This document shows, one piece after another, positions 8,080 through 15,749 of a DNA stretch of 64,000 nucleotides (position 1 is the stretch's first letter; every line of letters begins with the position of its first letter). This DNA comes from Azospirillum brasilense (GTDB lineage: Bacteria > Pseudomonadota > Alphaproteobacteria > Azospirillales > Azospirillaceae). The stretch lies in NCBI RefSeq assembly GCF_022023855.1, contig NZ_CP059449.1:2094501-2158500 (forward strand), given 5' to 3'. The notes beneath the pieces are model-generated. The model worked only from the letters and a program-made list of their open reading frames with translations. It was not told the origin of the DNA and did not search any database. Position numbers and translations under genes: made by a program.

Positions 8080-9249
8080 ATGTCACAGCGGTCCCTGAGC
8101 CAGAAGGATGTCGAGCGCCTGCTGGCCGCGCCCGACGCCCAGGCGCGCATCGACACCATGACCCATCTGGTGCGCGACCTGGAGGCGGGGGACCTCGCCG
8201 AGGCGGAGCGGGCGCTCGCCATGGACATCCTGCAGCGCTTCGCCGCCGACGCGGTGACGGCCGTGCGCGAGGCGGTGGCATGGCAGATCCACAACTCCTC
8301 CCTGCTGACGGAGGGGCTGGCGGAGAAGCTGGCCCGCGACGTCGACCGGGTGGCCTTTCCCATCCTGCGCCACGCGGAAAAGCTCAGCGAAGGCTTGCTC
8401 CTGGATATCCTGCGCGAACGGCGCCCGGCGAAGGAGCTGGCCATCGCCGGGCGCCGCTCCGTCTCGCCCGCGGTGTCCGAAGCGCTGGTGCGCAACGGCA
8501 ACGTGATCGTCATCACCGAGCTTTTGCGCAACCGTGGGGCGGTCATCCCGGAACCGTCCCTGCACGGCGTGCTGGACCGCTGGGGCGGCGTCGCCACGGT
8601 GAACGAAGCCATGGCGGCGCGCCCCGACCTGTCGGCGGCGGTGGTGGAAAAACTGATTCTCTTCGTGTCGGAGGAGATCCGCAACCGGCTGATCCGCAGC
8701 CACCGGCTCAACCCCCGCCTGATCGGCGTCCTGGTGGAGCGGGCGCGGGAGGCGGCGACCCTGCTCCTGCTGAAGCCGCTGACCCCGCGCGAGGCGGACG
8801 TCGAGCTTCTCGCCCGGCATCTTCTGATCCGCGGGCGGCTGTCGGCGCCGCTGCTCTTCCGCGCGCTGTGCGCCGGAGAGATCGCGCTGTTCGACGCCGG
8901 GATCGCGGTGCGCGCCAACCTGCCGCCGGAGAACGCCCGTCAGCTCGCCTGGGACGGCGGGCCACACGCGCTGAAGGGGCTGTTCGCCAAGGCGGGCCTG
9001 TCCTTCACCCTGCTGAAGCCCTTCCGCGTTGCCATCGCGGTGGCGAAGGCGTTGGACTACCGCGGCGGCGACGAGGGGCGCGAGCGCTTCCAGACGGAGG
9101 CCATCGCCACCCTGTTCGACGCCTGCGGCAACAGCCAGGACCGGGAGATCGACGACCTGCTGCTGCAGCTGTTCGACCAGACCTCGGCGGAGGTGATCGA
9201 AAAGGCGCTGGAGCAGGCGGGGATGCCCTTCTCTCCGCTGAACAGCTGA
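8080..9249 (+). CDS. DUF2336 domain protein
   Basis: This 389-residue helical protein belongs to DUF2336, a family common in Rhodospirillales and other alphaproteobacteria and built of HEAT-like repeats. It is rich in repeated Leu/Ala helices with no catalytic motif, signal peptide or membrane segment. GGAAG lies 9 nt before ATG 8080. The function is unknown; repeat proteins of this kind usually mediate protein contacts. It converges on the MscS channel gene with one base between the two stops. Confidence 0.8.
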   Translation: MSQRSLSQKDVERLLAAPDAQARIDTMTHLVRDLEAGDLAEAERALAMDILQRFAADAVTAVREAVAWQIHNSSLLTEGLAEKLARDVDRVAFPILRHAEKLSEGLLLDILRERRPAKELAIAGRRSVSPAVSEALVRNGNVIVITELLRNRGAVIPEPSLHGVLDRWGGVATVNEAMAARPDLSAAVVEKLILFVSEEIRNRLIRSHRLNPRLIGVLVERAREAATLLLLKPLTPREADVELLARHLLIRGRLSAPLLFRALCAGEIALFDAGIAVRANLPPENARQLAWDGGPHALKGLFAKAGLSFTLLKPFRVAIAVAKALDYRGGDEGRERFQTEAIATLFDACGNSQDREIDDLLLQLFDQTSAEVIEKALEQAGMPFSPLNS

Positions 9250-9250
9250 G

Positions 9251-10717
9251 TCACAGGCTGAAGAAGGTCTTCAGCCGAGCCAGCAGGTCATGCTCGGTGG
9301 TCGTCTGGGTCACGGCGGTGGGGGCGCTGGCGCGGCGGTGCGCGTCGTTGCGGCGTTGGCGAAGGCCCATCAGGTCGGCCAGCCGGGCGGCCAGCTCCGG
9401 ACGGCGGCGCAGGACGGGGTCGAGCACCTCCTTGTCCAGCTCGTAGACCACGGCGTCGGTGTTGGCGATCACCGACGCGCTGCGCGGCTGGCCGGTCAGC
9501 AGCGACATTTCCCCGAACACGTCCCCCGGCCCCATGTGGTCGAGCAGGAGCGTCCGCCCCCCGAAGGCCCCGCGCACGTCCAGCGCGCCCTCGGCCACCA
9601 GGAAGAGGGAGGTCCCGGTCTCCTCCTGGCGGACCACCGCCTCCCCGGCGGCGACGTGGCGCAGATGCATGCCGGACGCCAGTTCGTCGATCTCGTCAGG
9701 GCGGAAGGCGGCGAACAGGTCCACATGGGACAGCAGGTCCCGCCCCAGCCCCAGTGCCGAACAAGGCGGAGGGCGGTTGCTGCGGCGGCGCATCTCCTGC
9801 TTGGGGCTGGCCGGCTCCAGACCGGCGCGGGCCAGATGATCCAGGATGGTGGTTGCCACGGCGTCGCGGGTGGCGGCCAGCCGGGAATAATCCGCCACCC
9901 AGAAGCGCGCCTGATAGGTGACGCCGTTCAGCGTGATCGAGTCCACCACCACGTCGGGCCGCGGCTCGGTGGGGACGGCGTCGCAGCAGACGATGGCCGA
10001 CAGGATGATCCGCTTGGCGCGGGCCACCGGCACCTCGGCGTCGAGGGTCACCGGAACCCCGGCGCGGAAGCCGGTGCCGGGCTGGCTGTAGTTGGTGATG
10101 CGGTTGCCCGCGGCCAGCCCGTTCGGCACCACCAGCGCCGTGCCGTCCAGCGTGACCAGCCGGGTGGCCCGCCAATTGATCTCGTCCACCCGCCCGGTGA
10201 CGCCGGGGGTCAGCTCCACCCAGTCGCCGATGCGGTAGGGATGCTCGACGTTCAGCGCGATGCCGGAGAAGATGTCGGCGATCATGTTGCGCAGCGCGAA
10301 GCCTAGCACCGCGATCACCACGCCGGAGGTGGCGACCAGCCCGGTCACCGGCTGCCCCAGCACGAAGGCCAGGATGCCGAGCACCGCCAGCCCGTAGAGC
10401 AGAGCGCGCAGCAGGTCGGTCAGCAGGCGCGGCATCGGTGTGGCGCGGGGGTGGCTCGCCACCACGAGGTCGATGACCCGCGACCCCAGCCACGCCGCCG
10501 CCAGCCACGCCACCACGGCGAGCAGAGAGGTCAGCGCGTCCGCTACCATAACGCCGGCGATTGGGGTGATGTGGCCTGACAGCCAGGGGCGCTGCCCGGC
10601 CAAAGCGGCCGCCCCGAGTGTCAGCAGCGCCGGGGCCAGCAGGTGGCGGAAACCGAGGCGCGACGGCGCGCCGGTGGGGCCGATGGGAAGCGGGGCGAGG
10701 CGGGATGAATCGGGCAT
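9251..10717 (-). CDS. MscS-type mechanosensitive channel with C-terminal cyclic-nucleotide-binding domain
   Basis: This is a 488-residue inner-membrane channel. Hydrophobic segments lie at about 26-40, 54-75 and 105-120, and the MscS pore helix region runs from about 122 to 155 (LGFALRNMIADIFSG). The beta domain follows (IGDWVEL near 163-169). A cyclic-nucleotide-binding domain occupies about 332-440, with the phosphate-binding cassette FGEMSLLTGQPRSAS at 401-415 keeping Glu and Arg. Such fusions are known as bCNG-type channels. The gene diverges from a locus that encodes an adenylate cyclase and a CRP regulator, so cAMP is a plausible ligand. AGGAGG is 13 nt before ATG 10717, which is unusually far. 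Confidence 0.88.
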   Translation of the reverse strand: MPDSSRLAPLPIGPTGAPSRLGFRHLLAPALLTLGAAALAGQRPWLSGHITPIAGVMVADALTSLLAVVAWLAAAWLGSRVIDLVVASHPRATPMPRLLTDLLRALLYGLAVLGILAFVLGQPVTGLVATSGVVIAVLGFALRNMIADIFSGIALNVEHPYRIGDWVELTPGVTGRVDEINWRATRLVTLDGTALVVPNGLAAGNRITNYSQPGTGFRAGVPVTLDAEVPVARAKRIILSAIVCCDAVPTEPRPDVVVDSITLNGVTYQARFWVADYSRLAATRDAVATTILDHLARAGLEPASPKQEMRRRSNRPPPCSALGLGRDLLSHVDLFAAFRPDEIDELASGMHLRHVAAGEAVVRQEETGTSLFLVAEGALDVRGAFGGRTLLLDHMGPGDVFGEMSLLTGQPRSASVIANTDAVVYELDKEVLDPVLRRRPELAARLADLMGLRQRRNDAHRRASAPTAVTQTTTEHDLLARLKTFFSL

Positions 10718-10962
10718 GCGGGATCGGCAACCTCCTGCCCCGTGACCTTCGCACCGCGAGCGCAACCGTCAAGCCCAAAATAGGAATAGGCGAAGGGGCC
10801 CCGACCTTCGCGCAAAGTGGGGTGGTTGGTGAACACCTTCGCTCCTTAATATTCGGAGGGTGGGGAGAGAAAGGATGAGGTCCGAAAAACCGCGAACATT
10901 GTCCGCCCACCAAGCATAAGATTGAAACTCCCAAAGAGAAGAGCCAGAAGAGCGAGGTGTCC

Positions 10963-11412
10963 ATGCCTCATGCCGCCATGATCGTGGCGGCCGCGCTGCT
11001 CCTGTTGCCGGGCGCGGCGTCGGCCCAAAGCGCAAACGCCCAAAGCACGAATGGACGGGAGAAGGCGCCGGAGGGTGCCCGCGCCTACATCATGTGGCCG
11101 TCCAACGGCACCACCATCTCCGGCGGAAAGCTGTGGGTCCGCATGGGCTTGCAGAACATGGGCATCGCCCCGGCTGGCATCCGCAAGGAGGACACCGGGC
11201 ACCACCATCTGCTGGTGGACAGCGACCTCGCCACCTACGACGAACCCATCCCGAACACCAAGCAGTCGCTGCATTTCGGCGGCGGCCAGACGGAGGTGCG
11301 GCTGGAGCTGCCGCCGGGCCGGCACACGCTCCAGATGATCCTGGGCGACGCGGACCATGTGCCGCACGACCCGCCGATCATGTCGCAGAAGATCACAATC
11401 ATCGTTCCCTGA
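10963..11412 (+). CDS. Exported DUF4399 protein (first of two paralogues)
   Basis: This is a periplasmic protein of about 149 residues with a signal peptide ending in ASA. The DUF4399 core contains the His-rich motif TGHHHLLVD, a DEPIPN motif, PPGRHTLQ and HVPHDPP, all conserved in the paralogue 59 nt downstream. The repeated histidines could bind metal, but that is inference. GAGG lies 5 nt before ATG 10963; an in-frame GTG at 10957 is an alternative start. It is the first gene of a + strand run of exported proteins. Confidence 0.82.
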   Translation: MPHAAMIVAAALLLLPGAASAQSANAQSTNGREKAPEGARAYIMWPSNGTTISGGKLWVRMGLQNMGIAPAGIRKEDTGHHHLLVDSDLATYDEPIPNTKQSLHFGGGQTEVRLELPPGRHTLQMILGDADHVPHDPPIMSQKITIIVP

Positions 11413-11470
11413 TGGGCATCGTCCCTTAACGGGCGTCGTCCCTCAACGGGAGCGCGACAGGGAGGAAGTC

Positions 11471-12049
11471 ATGATGCGCAGCGCCGCCGTCCCGGTCCTT
11501 CTGGCCGTTCTGCTCGCCGCCGGGCCGCTGGCCGCGCAGTCGTCGCCGGAGGCCGACCCGCTCGACAAGCCGCTGTCCGACACCACCAACACGCCGCAGC
11601 CCGCCAGCCCGGGGCACGAGCATGAAAGCACGCCCTCGACTCCCGATGCGGCGAAGTCCGGACGAACGGCGGCGCCGAAGGACGCCTATATCTACGTCGG
11701 TTGGCCCAACGACGGCGAGGTGGTGAGGGGCCGCTTCAAGGTGTGGTTCGGCCTGCGCAACTTCGGCGTCGCTCCGGCGGGCGTGCGAAAGGACAACACC
11801 GGCCACCATCACCTGCTGGTCGACGCCGAGCTACCGCCGATGGACGAGCCGATCCCCAACAACCGCAACTACATCCATTTCGGCAAGGGCCAGACGGAAA
11901 CCTACCTGGAGCTGCCGCCGGGGCGGCACACGCTCCAGCTTCTGATGGGTGACGCGGAGCACATCCCGCACGACCCGCCGATCCTGTCCAAGAAGATCAC
12001 CATCACCGTGCGTCCGGGCGGCGACAGCACGCGCGTGTCGGTCCGCTGA
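11471..12049 (+). CDS. Exported DUF4399 protein (second paralogue)
   Basis: This 192-residue exported protein has a signal peptide (about 1-22), a Pro/Ser/Thr-rich linker with an HEHE stretch, and a C-terminal DUF4399 domain. The domain is closely similar to the upstream gene product, including TGHHHLLVD, DEPIPN, PPGRHTLQ and HIPHDPP. GGAGG sits 5 nt before the ATG. The pair looks like a tandem duplication that diverged mainly in the linker. The role is unknown. Confidence 0.82.
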   Translation: MMRSAAVPVLLAVLLAAGPLAAQSSPEADPLDKPLSDTTNTPQPASPGHEHESTPSTPDAAKSGRTAAPKDAYIYVGWPNDGEVVRGRFKVWFGLRNFGVAPAGVRKDNTGHHHLLVDAELPPMDEPIPNNRNYIHFGKGQTETYLELPPGRHTLQLLMGDAEHIPHDPPILSKKITITVRPGGDSTRVSVR

Positions 12050-12094
12050 TCTGGCCCGCTGATCCAGTCCGCTGAACGTCCAGGGAGTGAGGCC

Positions 12095-13690
12095 ATGGGA
12101 TTTGAGGCCTTGGGGTTTGGTACCATGGGATTCCTCCGGCGCACCGGTGCCGCGAGAGCGGCGGCCGTCGCATCGCTCCTGCTGATGGGGGCCTGCGTCA
12201 CTTCGGGCGAACAGGCGACCGTGGTCCAGAAGCCGAAAACCCCGCCCGTGCGCACCGTATCCAACTTCAGCGAGGCGCTGCGCTGCATGGACACGCTGAT
12301 GTGGAACCATGGCAAGCGCGACATCTTCATCACCTCCAACGGCATCCCCGACGCCACGGGCCGGGTGGCCGGCGGCACCAAGGAGATGCTGATCACCGCC
12401 GTGTCGCGCATGTCGGAGCGGTCGAACGCCTTCCGCTTCGTCGATTTCGAACCGACGCTGGACGACGTGAACGCGCTCTACTGGATGATCGGGGTGCAGC
12501 CCAACTTCCGCGCGCCGTCCTACTACGTGCGCGGCGCCATCACCCAGCTCGACGACAACGTGGTGAGCGAGGCGGCCAGCGCCGGCATCTCCCTGCCGAC
12601 CTTCGACCTGGGCATTTCCGCCGATCAGGTGATGTCGGTGATCTCGGTGGATTTGAACATCGGGGAGCTGGCGACCCGCCAGATCATTCCCGGCCTGTCG
12701 GCCAGCAATTCGCTCGCCATCATCTCGTCGGGCAAAGGGGCGGACGCCGGGGCGGTGATCGGCAAGGCCGGCCTGTCCTTCAACGTCTCGCTCAACAAGT
12801 CCGAAGGGCTGCATCAGGCGGTCCGCACCCTGATCGAACTCAGCACGATCGAGGTGCTGGGCAAGATGACCCGCACCCCCTACTGGCAGTGCCTGGGCAT
12901 CGACCAGACCAACCCGGCCTTCGCGGGGCAGGCGCGCGACTGGTTCGACGGGATGGCGCCGTCGCAGCGCGTCGCCTATGTCCAGCGCGTCCTGCTGGCC
13001 GAGGGCTATTACGACGGTCCGGACAGCGGCCAGCTCGACGAACGCACCCGCGACGCGATTTCCCGGTATCAGGCGGACAACGACCTGATCGCCACGGGGC
13101 GCATCGACTTCGACCTCTACCAGCGCATGCTCGCCCAGCCCAGCGGGCAGAAGGGGCCGGGGGCGCCGCGCCTGCAATCGGTGTCGAACGCGGGCGGGGA
13201 GGGGCTGCCGCGCGCCACCCCGGCGCCGGCCGGGGCGCCGCCCGATCTGGTCCTCAGCTCCGACCGCGGGCCGCAGCCGCGCTACCGTGCCGGGGAGGCT
13301 CTGGTGGTCAAGGTGCAGCCGACGGCCAACGGCTTCGTCTATTGCTACTACCAGGACGCCGCCGGGTCGGTGGCCCGCATCTTCCCCAACCGCTTCCAGC
13401 CCGACAGCTTCGTCCAGGCCAACCAGCAGGTCGAGGTGCCGCCGGGGGCGCAGAAGCCCTTCAACCTGCGCATGGACCGTCCCGGCGCCTCCGAGACCAT
13501 CGCCTGCGTCGTCTCGCCCGACGAACTCGGGACCCGCATCGCTGACCGCTACAAGACCGAAGACCTTCAGCCCATCCCCGGCGCGACGCTGGCGGACGTG
13601 GTGGGCGCCTACGGCAGCATCCAGGGGACCAACGTGCGCAGCCGGCAGATGGCCGTGCAGGTTCTGCCCGCCGTGTCCGCACAACGATAG
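12095..13690 (+). CDS. Lipoprotein with CsgG-like, peptidoglycan-binding-like and DUF4384 domains
   Basis: This is a 531-residue probable lipoprotein with a lipobox-like MGAC (Cys34). Residues of about 50-280 resemble the CsgG/HfaB group of secretion-channel lipoproteins. A peptidoglycan-binding-1-like helical repeat (VQRVLLAEGYYDGP...TRDAISRYQ) lies at about 290-347, and a DUF4384 domain at about 383-490. DUF4384 is often fused to caspase-like peptidases; here the caspase is a separate gene 5 kb downstream. There is no curli subunit gene nearby. GGGAG is 7 nt before the start. The CsgG assignment is by pattern and needs profile confirmation. Confidence 0.7.
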   Translation: MGFEALGFGTMGFLRRTGAARAAAVASLLLMGACVTSGEQATVVQKPKTPPVRTVSNFSEALRCMDTLMWNHGKRDIFITSNGIPDATGRVAGGTKEMLITAVSRMSERSNAFRFVDFEPTLDDVNALYWMIGVQPNFRAPSYYVRGAITQLDDNVVSEAASAGISLPTFDLGISADQVMSVISVDLNIGELATRQIIPGLSASNSLAIISSGKGADAGAVIGKAGLSFNVSLNKSEGLHQAVRTLIELSTIEVLGKMTRTPYWQCLGIDQTNPAFAGQARDWFDGMAPSQRVAYVQRVLLAEGYYDGPDSGQLDERTRDAISRYQADNDLIATGRIDFDLYQRMLAQPSGQKGPGAPRLQSVSNAGGEGLPRATPAPAGAPPDLVLSSDRGPQPRYRAGEALVVKVQPTANGFVYCYYQDAAGSVARIFPNRFQPDSFVQANQQVEVPPGAQKPFNLRMDRPGASETIACVVSPDELGTRIADRYKTEDLQPIPGATLADVVGAYGSIQGTNVRSRQMAVQVLPAVSAQR

Positions 13691-13693
13691 GGA

Positions 13694-13711
13694 TTGTGGG
13701 CCGGCTCACAG
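13694..13711. promoter_or_regulatory. CRP-like site upstream of the OmpA-family gene
   Basis: TTGTG-N7-TCACAG contains TGTGG-N6-TCACA at 13695-13710, one mismatch from the TGTGA-N6-TCACA consensus of CRP. It begins 3 nt after the previous stop and its downstream edge is about 80 nt before the next start. It shares the TTGTG-N7-TCACAG pattern with the site at 15528-15545. Confidence 0.55.
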
Positions 13712-13792
13712 CGCGGGGGCAGGGACGGGAGTAGAGAAGGGGGCAGCCGAACATCACGCCAGATCATGGCGCCGAATCATGGGAGACCAGCG

Positions 13793-14662
13793 ATGCCGCG
13801 ACCGACCTCCAAGACCATCGCCCGACGGCTGAACGGCGTGGCGCTTCCCGCTCTGGCCCTGCCCATGATTGCCCTGGCCTGCATGGCCGTCCCGGCGCGG
13901 GCGCAGACCGTCGAGGGCTCCGGCGGCAACCGGGTCATGATGTTCGAGCGCCCGCCGACCGTGGACGAGCTGCGCGAGGCGGTGAAGCCCGGCCCGGCGC
14001 CGACGGACGGCAGCGAGCAGCCGAAGATCCGCACCCGCAGCATCGAGATCATCGGCGGGGGCATGAACAGCGCCAACCGCCCGCGCCCGACCGACAGCGT
14101 GAACTACGGCGCGCCCGCTCAACAGCAGGCGGCCCCGCAGCCGAGCTACAGCCAACCGACCGCCCCGGTGGCGCAGCCGGAGCCGGTGCCACAGCCGAAG
14201 CCCAAGCGCGCGCCCGTTCAGGAAGCCGCAGCCCCGCCCGTCGCCCCGCCGCCGGCCGCCCCGCGCCGCTCCAACGGCGTGCAGCCGGCCACCCTCTCCG
14301 CGCCGGAAACCCCGGCGGAGAGCCGGCCGACCAACGGTTTCGGCTTCCGCATCAACTTCGCCTTCAACTCCGCCGACGTTCCGAAGGAGTTCTATTCCTA
14401 CGTCGACGCGGTTGGTGGGCTGATGTCGCAGGACCCGCAGCTCCGCCTCGTCATCGAGGGGCACACCGACGCCGTGGGAAGCGAGCAGTACAACCTCGCC
14501 CTCTCCGAGCGCCGGGCCGTGTCGGTGGGCGAGTATCTGGTGCGCGTCCACCACATCGAGCCGCAGCGCATCGCCATCGCCGGCCTGGGCAAGAGCCAGC
14601 CGCTGACCCCCGACCCGACCGACAGCCGCAACCGGCGCGTCGAGTTCCGGCCCATCCAGTGA
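13793..14662 (+). CDS. OmpA-family peptidoglycan-associated protein
   Basis: This 289-residue exported protein has a signal peptide (ends near ARAQ, about residue 36), a long Pro/Ala/Gln-rich linker (about 95-175) and a C-terminal OmpA-like domain (about 180-289). The diaminopimelate-contacting residues are present: Asp226 in EGHTD and Arg241 in LSERRA. It should anchor to peptidoglycan. There is no N-terminal beta-barrel. GGGAGA lies 6 nt before ATG 13793. A CRP-like site precedes the gene. Confidence 0.85.
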   Translation: MPRPTSKTIARRLNGVALPALALPMIALACMAVPARAQTVEGSGGNRVMMFERPPTVDELREAVKPGPAPTDGSEQPKIRTRSIEIIGGGMNSANRPRPTDSVNYGAPAQQQAAPQPSYSQPTAPVAQPEPVPQPKPKRAPVQEAAAPPVAPPPAAPRRSNGVQPATLSAPETPAESRPTNGFGFRINFAFNSADVPKEFYSYVDAVGGLMSQDPQLRLVIEGHTDAVGSEQYNLALSERRAVSVGEYLVRVHHIEPQRIAIAGLGKSQPLTPDPTDSRNRRVEFRPIQ

Positions 14663-14686
14663 TCGAGCGGGAAGGGAGGGCGCGCC

Positions 14687-15013
14687 ATGGTCCGGAAACT
14701 CCTTCTCCTGGTGGCGATCGCGGCGCTCCCCCTCGTCGGGGGGGGCGCCGACGCGACGGTGGTCCGTAAGAAGAGCAGCGACGCGGGTGTGCAGCCCGGC
14801 GGCCTCGACGTCGGGGTGCCCAAGGGCCGCGTGCGCATCCAGTGCTGGCAGGACGGCGAGAAGATCATCGACGAGAGCGATCTGAACGTCCTGTCGCTCA
14901 GCGTCGCCAGCCAACTGAACGCGTTGCGCTTCCGCCGGGCGGGCGAGCCGGAGAACAGCCTCGCCATCGTGACGCGGAACCGGACGTCGTGCCTGTTGAG
15001 CCCGAAGGAATGA
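14687..15013 (+). CDS. Small secreted hypothetical protein
   Basis: This 108-residue product has a signal peptide (about 1-23). The mature part has two cysteines (in QCWQD and SCLLS) that could form a disulphide in the periplasm. I recognise no family. GGAGG is about 7 nt before the ATG and the gene starts 24 nt after the OmpA-family gene, so the two are probably cotranscribed. A palindromic repeat follows the stop. Confidence 0.7.
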   Translation: MVRKLLLLVAIAALPLVGGGADATVVRKKSSDAGVQPGGLDVGVPKGRVRIQCWQDGEKIIDESDLNVLSLSVASQLNALRFRRAGEPENSLAIVTRNRTSCLLSPKE

Positions 15014-15020
15014 GTTGAGT

Positions 15021-15150
15021 GCCTTGCCCCCTCCCTGACCCTCCCCCGCCTTTGGCGAGGGAGGGAATTGGTGTTGCTGACACGAAAAATCCCTCCCCTG
15101 CGAAGCGGGGGAGGGAGGGGACCCACGACCTGGGGAGGGTGGGGGCAATG
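15021..15150. repeat. GC-rich palindromic intergenic repeat (copy 2)
   Basis: It contains CCCTGACCCTCCCCCGC and a complementary downstream half around GCGAAGCGGGGGAGGG. It fills the gap between two converging genes, so a shared bidirectional terminator is likely. Confidence 0.75.
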
Positions 15151-15168
15151 CCCCCATCACCTCCGCTC

Positions 15169-15393
15169 TCAATGCACGCTGACCAGCTCCATTCCATGCT
15201 CCTGAAGCGTCGCCCCCGCCGACGCGCGGTCGGTGTCCAGCCACAGGCAGCTGCCGTCCGCGGCATACACGGCGTAGGCGGGCAGGCCATCGATCTCCAC
15301 CGACCGCAGATAGGCGACCTCCAGGATTCCATGACGGGCGAAGCGGTCATCGAAACCATCGGCGGCGTCGGCTTTGGTGCGGCGGGCGGTCAT
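15169..15393 (-). CDS. DUF1150 family protein
   Basis: This 74-residue protein matches DUF1150, a short family found in alphaproteobacteria. The pattern is a Y-h-R/K stretch (AYLRSVEIDG), AYAVYAADG in the middle and the characteristic C-terminus ending in VSVH. There is no export signal. GGAG lies 8 nt before ATG 15393. In some alphaproteobacteria such genes sit near heat-shock genes; that is not the case here. The function is unknown. Confidence 0.72.
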   Translation of the reverse strand: MTARRTKADAADGFDDRFARHGILEVAYLRSVEIDGLPAYAVYAADGSCLWLDTDRASAGATLQEHGMELVSVH

Positions 15394-15474
15394 GGTCGGT
15401 CTCCTCGGGCGCTGGGGCGGACCAACGGGGCGCCGGTCCTGCCCGGCACTCTAGGGGGCTGGACCGGGCCGCGC

Positions 15475-15490
15475 TGTGGCGCCCGCCACA
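15475..15490. promoter_or_regulatory. CRP-like palindrome TGTGG-N6-CCACA
   Basis: The arms are perfect inverted repeats, with one symmetrical change per arm from the CRP consensus. It lies 54 bp upstream (centre to centre) of a better site. Both are in the gap between the DUF1150 gene and the FecR-like/cyclase operon. Confidence 0.4.
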
Positions 15491-15527
15491 CTCAGTACGT
15501 CGGAGGGTGCCCAACTCCTGCGCAACT

Positions 15528-15545
15528 TTGTGCTGCGCCTCACAG
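15528..15545. promoter_or_regulatory. CRP-like site upstream of the FecR-like/adenylate cyclase operon
   Basis: TTGTG-N7-TCACAG contains TGTGC-N6-TCACA at 15529-15544, one mismatch from the CRP consensus. The operon downstream encodes an adenylate cyclase, so cAMP feedback is suggested. The rest of the 15394-15749 gap has no gene I trust. Confidence 0.55.
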
Positions 15546-15749
15546 CGGCCGCCGTCTTCCGCCGTCTAGCCTCGACAGGCCGGCGCTTTGGCCGGTGCGC
15601 ATCATTTCGGAGGTCCGACCATGCCCGTCCGTTCACGGCGTCCGCCCTTCTTTGGGCCGGGTCCGCAGCCCCGGCCTTCCCCCTTCGCCGCCTGGACAGG
15701 CGTCCGGGAAACCCCAATGATTCCGCGATCCCCGCCGGTGGAGGCCAGC

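Noticed and set aside
11831..13684. A 617-codon - strand frame across the CsgG-like gene
   Set aside because: Antisense shadow; the + strand product has clear domains and ribosome binding sites.
12095..13690. Curli secretion locus
   Set aside because: Only a CsgG-like domain is seen; no csgA, csgB, csgE or csgF gene is present.
15621..15749. Longer start for the FecR-like protein at 15621
   Set aside because: It has a good binding site, but would add 43 low-complexity residues before a normal signal peptide. Kept as an alternative only.
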